Shown: positions 1 through 5,113 of the stretch, piece after piece
How the letters are laid out: each line of letters starts with the position of its first letter
How positions within the stretch are numbered: position 1 is the first letter of the stretch
From: Akkermansia muciniphila
Lineage (GTDB): Bacteria > Pseudomonadota > Gammaproteobacteria > Burkholderiales > Burkholderiaceae_C
Assembly: GCA_943327015.2 (NCBI GenBank)
Contig: CALPVM020000161.1
Location: 1-5,866, forward strand
Length of the DNA stretch: 5,866 bases
Direction of reading: 5' to 3'
Translations under genes and position numbers: made by a program
The notes under the pieces: model-generated
Database searches by the model: none
What the model was told of the DNA's origin: nothing
Seen by the model: only the letters and a program-made list of their open reading frames with translations

Positions 1-322
1 CATGGTTACTTGCAATCAAGCGTTCTAGTAATTCAAAGTTTTCAGATTCTTCTGTTGGTTCAAAGTCACTTACATTTGAAAACAAAGCGTTGTGCGTTTT
101 TTGCCTGCGAAACCAATCCATCATGGAATTGGACAAAATTCGCTGGAACAATGGTGTCAGGTCTTTTGGTGCCCTGTCTCCGTAGTGTTCAGCCAGCTTC
201 ATCATGCTGTCTTGCACAATGTCAAGTGCTGCCTCGGTGTTGCGAACATGGTAGAAACATCGCTGAAAGGCGCGTCTTTCAACGTCCTTTAAAAACGATG
301 TCAATTCTTTTTCGCTGGCCAA
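1..322 (-). CDS. ECF-like sigma-70 family RNA polymerase sigma factor, N-terminal part (runs off left edge)
   Basis: The minus strand stays open from the in-frame stop at 337-335 to base 1, giving 107 codons from a TTG at 322. The product begins MASEKELTSFLKDVERRAF. Sigma region 2 follows: residues 29-48 (TEAALDIVQDSMMKLAEHYG), then a segment around FQRILSNSMMDWFRRQKTHN at 59-78. The DxVQD...KLAE and DWFRRQK motifs are typical of small sigma factors that bind core RNA polymerase and recognise the -10 element. An acidic linker (residues 86-100) follows; region 4 would lie outside the window. No ATG or GTG is available downstream of the in-frame stop, and no Shine-Dalgarno is visible. TTG at 322 is chosen because the product then starts MASEKEL, as I recall for close betaproteobacterial relatives. 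A sigma factor divergent from ilvI is a familiar betaproteobacterial arrangement. Its regulon cannot be told from here. Confidence 0.85.
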   Translation of the reverse strand, partial: MASEKELTSFLKDVERRAFQRCFYHVRNTEAALDIVQDSMMKLAEHYGDRAPKDLTPLFQRILSNSMMDWFRRQKTHNALFSNVSDFEPTEESENFELLERLIASNH

Positions 323-333
323 AGGATGCTGAT

Positions 334-339
334 ATTATG
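334..339 (-). promoter_or_regulatory. Possible -10 box for the sigma factor gene
   Basis: The minus strand reads CATAAT here, five of six matches to TATAAT. A start of transcription about seven bases downstream, near 327, would leave only about five bases before the TTG at 322, so the mRNA would be nearly leaderless. The best -35 at suitable spacing is poor (about three of six, ATTAAA). This is an inference from one hexamer. Confidence 0.3.
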
Positions 340-348
340 TGTTGTTTG

Positions 349-375
349 GCGCCTTTTTAATGCTATTTAAGGCGC
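349..375. repeat. Inverted repeat GCGCCTT-N13-AAGGCGC in the divergent control region
   Basis: Arms at 349-355 and 369-375 are exact reverse complements separated by 13 A/T-rich bases. Two further T-A pairs (345-346 with 378-379) lie beyond a two-base interruption. The dyad sits just upstream of the sigma factor start on the minus strand. There is no T-run after it on the plus strand, so a terminator is unlikely. It could be an operator or a structure in the sigma factor leader. Confidence 0.45.
361..373 (+). repeat. Direct repeat copy 1 (TGCTATTTAAGGC)
   Basis: This 13-mer recurs at 481-493 with one mismatch (G to A), exactly 120 bases downstream. In both copies an AAACGG follows shortly after (379-384 and 494-499). 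It overlaps the loop and right arm of the inverted repeat at 349-375. The spacing and position on both sides of the predicted ilvI promoter would suit a pair of regulator sites, but no regulator can be named. Confidence 0.4.
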
Positions 376-445
376 ACAAAACGGAGGTTAAAGCAATTAA
401 TCAAAAGCAATGTTAGCTGCTACGGGACATATTTTAACTGTAATC

Positions 446-474
446 TTTAAAAAGTTGTCGAGTGATGCGATAAT
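446..474 (+). promoter_or_regulatory. Predicted promoter of the ilvIH(C) operon
   Basis: An extended -10 element, TGCGATAAT (466-474), matches TGnTATAAT except for the first base of the hexamer. Seventeen bases upstream lies TTTAAA (446-451), a four-of-six match to TTGACA. Transcription would start near 481, leaving an untranslated leader of about 140 bases before ilvI. It is the best sigma-70-type promoter I can find between 323 and 622, but it was found by eye. Confidence 0.45.
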
Positions 475-480
475 GCTAGA

Positions 481-493
481 TGCTATTTAAAGC
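481..493 (+). repeat. Direct repeat copy 2 (TGCTATTTAAAGC)
   Basis: This is the second copy of the 13-mer at 361-373, with one mismatch. It begins at about the predicted transcription start of the ilvI leader, where a bound protein could interfere with or assist initiation. The function is unknown. Confidence 0.4.
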
Positions 494-509
494 AAACGGT
501 TCACTGCCC

Positions 510-528
510 GGTACATATTGAATGTGCC
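510..528 (+). other. Small RNA hairpin in the ilvI leader, with a competing pairing
   Basis: GGTACAT (510-516) can pair with ATGTGCC (522-528) around the loop ATTGA: seven pairs, one of them G-U. The right arm can instead pair further downstream: GTGCCT (524-529) with GGGCAC (578-583), six pairs, one of them G-U. That second helix precedes a T5 run at 590-594 by six bases. The two pairings exclude each other. Neither forms a canonical terminator, so a switch is only a possibility. Confidence 0.3.
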
Positions 529-610
529 TATGGTTGTCAACTCAAGTCCCAACGCGACTCCAAAAGTATTTGCGAAGGGGCACCCAAGGTTTTTCGTCAG
601 AGAAATTCAC

Positions 611-615
611 AAAGG
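611..615 (+). promoter_or_regulatory. Ribosome binding site that decides the ilvI start
   Basis: AAAGG at 611-615 lies seven bases upstream of the ATG at 623. The frame is open further up, to a TTG at 518 and an ATG at 530, but neither has a Shine-Dalgarno at proper spacing. The extra residues they would add do not resemble acetolactate synthase. Confidence 0.6.
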
Positions 616-622
616 TTTATTC

Positions 623-2389
623 ATGGTAACTTCAAAATCCGATACTGCATCACTTCTTACTCCACCAGCCCAAGAGCTGCGCGGCGGTGAAATTCTCATA
701 AAAGCATTGCAAGCTGAAAACGTAAAGTTCGTCTGGGGTTACCCTGGCGGTGCTGTGCTGCATATTTATGACGCTTTTTACAAACAAGAAACCATCCAGC
801 ACATTTTGGTGCGGCACGAACAAGCAGCAGTCCATGCAGCTGACGGCTATGCGCGTGCTACTGGTGATGTAGGCGTTGCGCTGGTAACTTCCGGCCCTGG
901 TGTTACTAATGCTGTAACCGGTATTGCAACCGCGTACATGGACAGCATACCTATGGTTATTATTACCGGGCAGGTGCCAACCCATGCCATAGGTTTAGAT
1001 GCCTTCCAGGAGTGCGATACCGTTGGTATTACCCGCCCCATTGTTAAGCACAACTTCTTGGTAAAAGATGCTAACGATTTGGCTGATACCATGAAAAAAG
1101 CATTCCACATTGCACGCAGTGGACGTCCCGGTCCTGTGGTTGTAGATATTCCTAAGGATGTTTCCTTTAAAAAGGTTCCATACACTGGTTACCCCGCAAC
1201 CGTGGAAATGCGCTCCTACAATCCGGTACGCAAAGGTCATGGCGGTCAAATTCGCAAAGCGCTGCAACTCTTGCTCACCGCTAAGCGCCCCTACATTTAT
1301 ACCGGCGGCGGCGTGTTGTTAAGCAATGCCTCGGCAGAGTTGAGAACATTGGTTGACATGCTGGGCTATCCATGCACCAACACCCTGATGGGTTTGGGCG
1401 CATACCCTGCCAGCGATCCTAAATTTTTAGGCATGCTGGGCATGCATGGCACGGTAGAGGCCAACAACGCTATGCAAAACTGTGATGTTTTGCTCGCGGT
1501 GGGTGCCCGTTTTGATGATCGGGTTATTGGTAACCCCAAGCATTTTGCTCAAAACGAACGCAAAATTATTCATATTGATATTGACCCATCGAGTATTTCC
1601 AAACGTGTGCGCGTGGACATTCCGATTGTGGGCGATGTTAAAGATGTACTCACCGAAATGATCGCCATGATCAAGGAAAGCAGTTCCAAGCCCGATGCCG
1701 GTGCGTTGGCTGGTTGGTGGGAGACTATTGAAACCTGGCGCAAGCGTGACTGCCTTAGGTACGATCGTGGTGCAAGCGACGTCATCAAGCCCCAGTATGT
1801 GGTTGAAACCCTCTGGAACATGACCAAGGACGTAGAAACCTACATTACCTCAGATGTGGGTCAGCATCAAATGTGGGCAGCACAGTACTACCGGTTTGAT
1901 GAGCCGCGCCGTTGGATCAACTCTGGTGGCTTGGGTACAATGGGTGTCGGTATCCCGTATGCAATGGGCATTAAAATGGCTAAGCCCGACAGCGAGGTAT
2001 TCTGCGTTACCGGTGAAGGCTCGGTACAGATGTGTATTCAGGAGTTGTCTACCTGCTTACAGTACAACACTCCCATTAAAGTAGTTGCCTTAAACAACCG
2101 TTACTTGGGAATGGTGCGTCAGTGGCAAGAGCTGGAGTACGAAGGCCGTTACAGCCACAGCTACATGGATGCCTTGCCCAATTTTGTGAAACTGGCTGAA
2201 GCCTATGGCCACGTAGGTATGCTGATTGAACGTCCACAAGACGTTGAGCCAGCACTGCGCGAAGCCAGAAAGCTCAAAGATCGAACCGTTTTCATGGACT
2301 TCCGCACAGACCCCACCGAAAACGTGTTTCCCATGGTTCAAGCCGGTAAGGGCATTACTGAAATGCTGCTGGGATCTGAAGACCTTTAA
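623..2389 (+). CDS. ilvI: Acetolactate synthase large (catalytic) subunit, IlvI type
   Basis: This 588-residue ThDP enzyme condenses two pyruvates to 2-acetolactate, or pyruvate plus 2-ketobutyrate to 2-aceto-2-hydroxybutyrate, the first common step to valine, leucine and isoleucine. The N-terminal pyrimidine-binding domain has FVWGYPGGAVLHIYD (37-51) and RHEQAAVHAADGYARA, where E66 is the expected catalytic glutamate. The central FAD/TPP-fold domain spans about 200-345, with GMLGMHG (270-276), ARFDDR (295-300) and IDIDPSSISK (318-327). The C-terminal PP domain has TSDVGQHQMWAA (409-420) and WINSGGLGTMG (431-441). The ThDP/Mg motif runs from GEGS (464-467) to NN (491-492), with Glu where the textbook motif GDG-NN has Asp. 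QWQE (500-503) follows. Length is close to the family's usual 570-590 residues. The first 18 or so residues are non-conserved. IlvH follows after 82 bases. The neighbours argue against other ThDP enzymes. Confidence 0.97.
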   Translation: MVTSKSDTASLLTPPAQELRGGEILIKALQAENVKFVWGYPGGAVLHIYDAFYKQETIQHILVRHEQAAVHAADGYARATGDVGVALVTSGPGVTNAVTGIATAYMDSIPMVIITGQVPTHAIGLDAFQECDTVGITRPIVKHNFLVKDANDLADTMKKAFHIARSGRPGPVVVDIPKDVSFKKVPYTGYPATVEMRSYNPVRKGHGGQIRKALQLLLTAKRPYIYTGGGVLLSNASAELRTLVDMLGYPCTNTLMGLGAYPASDPKFLGMLGMHGTVEANNAMQNCDVLLAVGARFDDRVIGNPKHFAQNERKIIHIDIDPSSISKRVRVDIPIVGDVKDVLTEMIAMIKESSSKPDAGALAGWWETIETWRKRDCLRYDRGASDVIKPQYVVETLWNMTKDVETYITSDVGQHQMWAAQYYRFDEPRRWINSGGLGTMGVGIPYAMGIKMAKPDSEVFCVTGEGSVQMCIQELSTCLQYNTPIKVVALNNRYLGMVRQWQELEYEGRYSHSYMDALPNFVKLAEAYGHVGMLIERPQDVEPALREARKLKDRTVFMDFRTDPTENVFPMVQAGKGITEMLLGSEDL

Positions 2390-2412
2390 ACATTTGTTAA
2401 ATCTATCTAGTG

Positions 2413-2451
2413 CTGCCAAGCCTCGCGGTTACCGCTGTGGGGGGAGGGCAG
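2413..2451 (+). other. Intercistronic RNA hairpin between ilvI and ilvH
   Basis: CTGCC (2413-2417) pairs with GGCAG (2447-2451). Inside lies GCGG-TTA-CCGC (2425-2435), and CCTC (2421-2424) can pair with the G-run at 2440-2443. The result is an imperfect, GC-rich stem-loop. No T-run follows, so it is not a terminator. It ends five bases before the ilvH Shine-Dalgarno (2456-2463). It could influence mRNA processing or the ratio of the two subunits; that is inference. Confidence 0.45.
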
Positions 2452-2471
2452 TAACAAGAGGAACCCTAATC

Positions 2472-2963
2472 ATGAAACATATCATTGCAGTATTGCTGGA
2501 AAATGAGCCCGGTGCTTTGTCGCGCGTTGTGGGTTTGTTTTCAGCCCGTGGCTATAACATCGAGTCTTTAACCGTAGCGCCCACCGAAGATCCCAGCCTT
2601 TCGCGTATGACCATTCAAACCACTGGATCTGGCGATGTGATTGAGCAAATTACCAAACACCTTAACCGCCTGATCGAAGTAGTCAAAGTAGTTGACCTCA
2701 CCGAAGGTGCCTACACAGAGCGCGAGCTAATGATGGTAAAGGTACGTGCAGTGGGTAAAGAACGCGAAGAAATGAAGCGCATGGCAGATATTTTTCGTGG
2801 GCGCATTATTGACGTTACAGAAAAGAGTTACACCATTGAGCTCACAGGTGATCAAGCCAAGAACGATGCCTTCTTGCAAGCTATCGAGCGTGCAGCCATT
2901 TTGGAAACAGTGCGTACCGGCTCCAGCGGCATAGGCCGTGGTGAGCGTATTTTAAGAGTTTGA
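2472..2963 (+). CDS. ilvH: Acetolactate synthase small (regulatory) subunit
   Basis: The 163-residue product matches the usual IlvH length. An N-terminal ACT domain (about 3-78) opens with HIIAVLLENEPGALSRVVG and contains RGYNIESLTVAPTEDPSLSR. N11, G14 and N29, which in Escherichia coli IlvH belong to the valine feedback site, are all present, so end-product inhibition is expected. The C-terminal half (about 80-163) includes REMMVKV-like RELMMVKVRA, IFRGRIIDVTEKSYTIELTG and the ending GIGRGERILRV. IlvH binds IlvI, raises its activity and confers valine sensitivity. The frame is open upstream through the end of ilvI, but the ATG at 2472 has AAGAGGAA (2456-2463) eight bases before it, and the product starts exactly as the family does. 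It is almost certainly co-transcribed with ilvI. Confidence 0.97.
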   Translation: MKHIIAVLLENEPGALSRVVGLFSARGYNIESLTVAPTEDPSLSRMTIQTTGSGDVIEQITKHLNRLIEVVKVVDLTEGAYTERELMMVKVRAVGKEREEMKRMADIFRGRIIDVTEKSYTIELTGDQAKNDAFLQAIERAAILETVRTGSSGIGRGERILRV

Positions 2964-2975
2964 TTTTTTGACAAC

Positions 2976-3001
2976 GGGGCATATTTCGCCACCATTTTTT
3001 T
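2976..3001 (+). terminator. Weak terminator-like hairpin between ilvH and ilvC
   Basis: GGGGC (2976-2980) pairs with GCCACC (2988-2993): five G-C pairs with one bulged A around a seven-base loop. A run of seven T (2995-3001) follows. The stem is short, so at most partial termination is expected, which could lower ilvC relative to ilvIH. The ilvC Shine-Dalgarno (3003-3006) lies directly after it. Confidence 0.35.
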
Positions 3002-3011
3002 CGGAGAGAAA

Positions 3012-4028
3012 ATGAAAGTTTTTTACGACAAGGACTGTGACCTTAGCCTGATCAAGGGCAAAACAGTGGCCATTATTGGTTACGGCAGCCAAGGGCATGC
3101 CCATGCCCAGAACCTGAACGACAGCGGTGTTAAGGTGATTGTTGGCTTGCGCAAAGGCGGTGCTTCATGGTCTAAGGTTGAAAAAGCCGGCTTGCAAGTG
3201 GCTGAAGTGGCTGAGGCTGTAAAAGCAGCCGATGTGGTCATGATTTTGTTGCCAGACGAGCAAATTGCAGGTGTTTATTCGCAAGAAGTTGAGCCTAACA
3301 TCAAGACTGGTGCTTCTTTGGTATTTGCCCATGGCTTTAACGTGCATTACGGTTTGGTTACCCCGCGTTCCGATTTGGACGTTTGGATGGTTGCTCCAAA
3401 AGCACCAGGTCACACTGTGCGTGGTACATACGCCCAAGGTGGCGGTGTACCTCATCTGATTGCTGTGCATCAAGATAAATCTGGTCGTACACGTGATCTG
3501 GCTTTGAGCTACGCCATGGCAAATGGTGGCGGTAAAGCTGGCATTATTGAAACCAATTTCCGTGAAGAAACTGAAACCGACCTGTTTGGCGAGCAAGCAG
3601 TGTTGTGCGGCGGCACCGTTGAGTTGATCAAAGCCGGTTTCGAGACTTTGGTTGAAGCGGGCTATGCGCCTGAGATGGCCTATTTTGAGTGCCTGCACGA
3701 GTTGAAGCTGATTGTGGACATGATTTATGAAGGTGGTATTGCCAACATGAATTATTCCATTTCCAACAATGCAGAGTACGGTGAATATGTTACCGGCCCA
3801 CGCATTGTTACCAGTGCTACCAAAGACGCTATGCGTCAGTGCCTGAAAGACATTCAGACGGGTGAATACGCCAAGAGCTTTATTCTTGAGAATAAAGCCG
3901 GTGCGCCCACGCTACTTAGCCGCCGCCGTTTGACATCCGAACATCAGATTGAGCAAGTAGGTGAAACCCTGCGTGCCATGATGCCATGGATTAAGAAAAA
4001 CAAGTTAGTTGACCAAACCCGTAATTAA
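3012..4028 (+). CDS. ilvC: Ketol-acid reductoisomerase, class I (short form)
   Basis: The 338-residue product converts acetolactate and acetohydroxybutyrate to 2,3-dihydroxy acids by Mg-dependent alkyl migration and NADPH reduction. The N-terminal Rossmann domain (about 1-180) has GYGSQGHAHAQNLNDSG (23-39). R47 and S52 in the following loop suit NADPH rather than NADH. H107 (FAHGFN) and K130 (MVAPKAPGH) are in place. The C-terminal knotted helical domain carries the metal and substrate residues D190 and E194 (ETETDLFGEQAVLCGG), E226 and E230 (FECLHELKLIVDMIYEGG) and S251. Length is typical of class I bacterial enzymes; the long enterobacterial form is near 490. A GGAG (3003-3006) lies five bases before the ATG. 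It sits 48 bases after ilvH, probably in the same operon, and is closed by a strong terminator at 4048-4076. Confidence 0.98.
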   Translation: MKVFYDKDCDLSLIKGKTVAIIGYGSQGHAHAQNLNDSGVKVIVGLRKGGASWSKVEKAGLQVAEVAEAVKAADVVMILLPDEQIAGVYSQEVEPNIKTGASLVFAHGFNVHYGLVTPRSDLDVWMVAPKAPGHTVRGTYAQGGGVPHLIAVHQDKSGRTRDLALSYAMANGGGKAGIIETNFREETETDLFGEQAVLCGGTVELIKAGFETLVEAGYAPEMAYFECLHELKLIVDMIYEGGIANMNYSISNNAEYGEYVTGPRIVTSATKDAMRQCLKDIQTGEYAKSFILENKAGAPTLLSRRRLTSEHQIEQVGETLRAMMPWIKKNKLVDQTRN

Positions 4029-4047
4029 TTTTCGGGTGCTATCGTCA

Positions 4048-4076
4048 AAGGGCCACATTAGTGGCCCTTGTTGTTT
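4048..4076 (+). terminator. Intrinsic terminator after ilvC
   Basis: AAGGGCCAC (4048-4056) pairs perfectly with GTGGCCCTT (4061-4069) around the loop ATTA, followed by GTTGTTT (4070-4076). It has nine base pairs, a tight loop and a U-rich though interrupted tail. It would end the ilvIHC transcript, so pssA is read either from readthrough or from a promoter in 4070-4103, where I find no convincing one. Confidence 0.8.
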
Positions 4077-4115
4077 CATAGATGGCTTACACTCCGGACA
4101 GTTAAAGGAGAGAAT

Positions 4116-4931
4116 ATGCAAGATGGTGTAGAAAACACGGTTGTAAATGCTGGTGCTGCTGTGGTGCGTAAACCGCGCAAAGGTATTTATGTGCTTCCCA
4201 ACTTGTTTACGTTGGCTGCATTGTTTGGTGGTTTTTATTCCATCGTTATGGCCATACAAGGGCGGTTTGATCTTGCGGCTTTAGGTGTGTTTTGCGCTAT
4301 GGTGCTGGATAGTCTGGATGGCCGTGTGGCGCGTTTAACTAACACCCAAAGCGCATTTGGTGAGCAAATGGACTCTTTGGCAGACATGGTGTCTTTCGGT
4401 GCGGCGCCGGCACTCATTGCCTACGTTTGGTCGCTCAAAGATCTAGGGCGCTGGGGTTGGTTTGCTGCCTTTGTATATTGTGCTTGTGCTGCATTACGTT
4501 TGGCTCGGTTTAACGTCAATACGGCAGTGGTTGATAAGCGTTATTTTCAAGGATTGCCTTCGCCTGCTGCAGCTGCGTTAGTGGCGGGATTTATCGGTTT
4601 ACTCACCGACAGAGGCGTTCATGGGGCATCAGTTGCTTGGCCTATGTTTGCTGTATGCCTTTATGCGGGTTTAACCATGGTAACCAATGTTCCGTTTTAC
4701 AGCTTTAAAGACGTGAGCATGAAAAAAAGTGTGCCTTTTGCTGTCATAGTGCTTATTGCATTGGGTATAGCAATTATCAATATTGATCCACCTATAGTTA
4801 TATTTGGTATTTTTGTGTTGTATGGTTTGAGTGGTTACATTGTGTATGGTTGGAGACGGGCCAATGGTATGCGCACTAGCGTTATCAGTACCTCTACCGA
4901 CGAACCAGAAGAACGCGGACTGCACATGTAA
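4116..4931 (+). CDS. pssA: CDP-diacylglycerol-serine O-phosphatidyltransferase (phosphatidylserine synthase)
   Basis: The 271-residue integral membrane protein transfers phosphatidate from CDP-diacylglycerol to serine, giving phosphatidylserine, the precursor of phosphatidylethanolamine. The CDP-alcohol phosphotransferase signature D-x2-DG-x2-AR-x8-G-x3-D-x3-D is complete at 65-90 (D65, D68, G69, A72, R73, G82, D86, D90). A positively charged stretch, RKPRKGIYVLPNL (18-30), precedes the first hydrophobic segment. Further hydrophobic segments lie near 28-46, 52-66, 96-106, 115-131, 152-165, 173-191, 207-222 and 226-244. The polar tail (about 246-271) should be cytoplasmic. The start is set by AAAGGAG (4104-4110) five bases before the ATG; in-frame codons further up overlap the ilvC terminator. 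It belongs to the membrane type II family rather than the soluble Escherichia coli type. Phosphatidylserine decarboxylase, often its neighbour in Burkholderiales as I recall, is not beside it. Confidence 0.95.
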   Translation: MQDGVENTVVNAGAAVVRKPRKGIYVLPNLFTLAALFGGFYSIVMAIQGRFDLAALGVFCAMVLDSLDGRVARLTNTQSAFGEQMDSLADMVSFGAAPALIAYVWSLKDLGRWGWFAAFVYCACAALRLARFNVNTAVVDKRYFQGLPSPAAAALVAGFIGLLTDRGVHGASVAWPMFAVCLYAGLTMVTNVPFYSFKDVSMKKSVPFAVIVLIALGIAIINIDPPIVIFGIFVLYGLSGYIVYGWRRANGMRTSVISTSTDEPEERGLHM

Positions 4932-4940
4932 TTAATTTTC

Positions 4941-4966
4941 TGCACTGCTATTGATAGTTCGGTGCA
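4941..4966. promoter_or_regulatory. Dyad upstream of the leuA leader (possible operator or weak pssA 3' hairpin)
   Basis: TGCACTG (4941-4947) pairs with CGGTGCA (4960-4966): seven pairs including one T-G mismatch in DNA terms. A small inner CTA-TTGA-TAG can also pair. The element overlaps the candidate -35 box (4951-4956). As RNA it is a decent hairpin just after the pssA stop, but the following AATCTTTAAATT is a poor terminator tail. It may therefore be an operator, a 3'-end stabiliser, or chance. Confidence 0.35.
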
Positions 4967-4978
4967 AATCTTTAAATT
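4951..4978 (+). promoter_or_regulatory. Candidate promoter for the leuA leader
   Basis: TTGATA (4951-4956) matches TTGACA in five of six positions. TAAATT (4973-4978) matches TATAAT in four of six, with a 16-base spacer. Transcription would start near 4985, only about eleven bases before the leader peptide ATG, a short 5' end. An upstream promoter or readthrough from pssA cannot be excluded. Confidence 0.4.
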
Positions 4979-4995
4979 GTGTTAAAGTTAAAACC

Positions 4996-5055
4996 ATGAA
5001 AACATTTTCTTTGCTGTCGCTACTAAGTTTTTACCTATTCGGGTGGAATGGTTAG
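4996..5055 (+). CDS. Leucine leader peptide of the leuA attenuator (19 aa)
   Basis: The short frame encodes MKTFSLLSLLSFYLFGWNG and then TAG. Five of the 19 residues are Leu (positions 6, 7, 9, 10 and 14), read by TTG, CTG and three CTA. A block of regulatory codons of the pathway's end product, immediately before a terminator and a gene of that pathway, is the hallmark of a leader peptide whose translation senses charged tRNA. The Shine-Dalgarno is weak (AAAG at 4984-4987, eight bases before the ATG). The peptide itself probably has no function after synthesis. Its hydrophobic middle could resemble a signal sequence, but it is too short and the context favours a leader. The stop codon lies 19 bases before the terminator stem, the spacing expected for coupling. 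Confidence 0.8.
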   Translation: MKTFSLLSLLSFYLFGWNG

Positions 5056-5094
5056 CGCCTGCACTGTTCCAAATAAAGCCCGTTTGCAGTTGCA
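5018..5094 (+). promoter_or_regulatory. Alternative RNA pairings of the leuA attenuator
   Basis: Protector candidate: CGCTA (5018-5022, within the Leu codons) pairs with TAGCG (5053-5057, over the stop codon). Antiterminator candidate: TGCACTG (5060-5066) pairs with CAGTTGCA (5087-5094) with one bulged base, and CTGCA (5059-5063) can alternatively pair with TGCAG (5085-5089). A further CGGGT (5040-5044) can pair with GCCCG (5078-5082) of the terminator's left arm. A ribosome stalled at the Leu codons would free 5053-5066 for antitermination. One reaching the stop would cover it and let the terminator fold. The pairings were found by eye without energies. Confidence 0.5.
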
Positions 5095-5113
5095 ACGGGC
5101 TTTTTGCTTTTTT
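5075..5113 (+). terminator. Attenuator (intrinsic terminator) upstream of leuA
   Basis: AAAGCCCGTT (5075-5084) pairs perfectly with AACGGGCTTT (5094-5103) around a nine-base loop. T-runs follow at 5101-5105 and 5108-5113. It is a strong ten-pair stem standing between the leader peptide and leuA, so every leuA transcript from upstream must pass it. That position makes an attenuator more likely than a simple pssA terminator. Confidence 0.85.

Noticed and set aside
10..360. A plus-strand open frame of 116 codons across the left end.
   Set aside because: It is the shadow of the sigma factor gene on the minus strand, is rich in Cys and Leu without any domain, and has no ribosome site.
518..622. 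In-frame N-terminal extension of ilvI from TTG 518 or ATG 530 (up to 35 more residues).
   Set aside because: Neither start has a ribosome site at proper distance, the extension shows no family similarity, and ATG 623 has AAAGG seven bases before it.
522..629. A 35-codon frame overlapping the ilvI start, as a possible leader peptide or coupled small gene.
   Set aside because: It has no ribosome binding site, and its composition is not enriched in Ile, Val or Leu in a clustered way. It overlaps the ilvI ATG only by chance as far as can be seen.
2226..2471. An ilvH reading frame extended upstream into the end of ilvI.
   Set aside because: The first 82 codons overlap ilvI in another frame and resemble nothing in IlvH. 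The ATG at 2472 has a good Shine-Dalgarno and gives the standard 163-residue protein.
3165..3698. A 177-codon minus-strand frame inside ilvC.
   Set aside because: It lies antisense to a fully conserved enzyme, has no recognisable domain and is composed of translated complement codons.
4070..4103. A promoter for pssA after the ilvC terminator.
   Set aside because: TACACT (4088-4093) is a possible -10, but no acceptable -35 stands at 16-18 bases. The evidence is too weak to list.
4068..4115. A longer pssA starting at the TTG at 4068.
   Set aside because: That start lies in the 3' arm of the ilvC terminator and has no ribosome site. AAAGGAG before ATG 4116 is clear.
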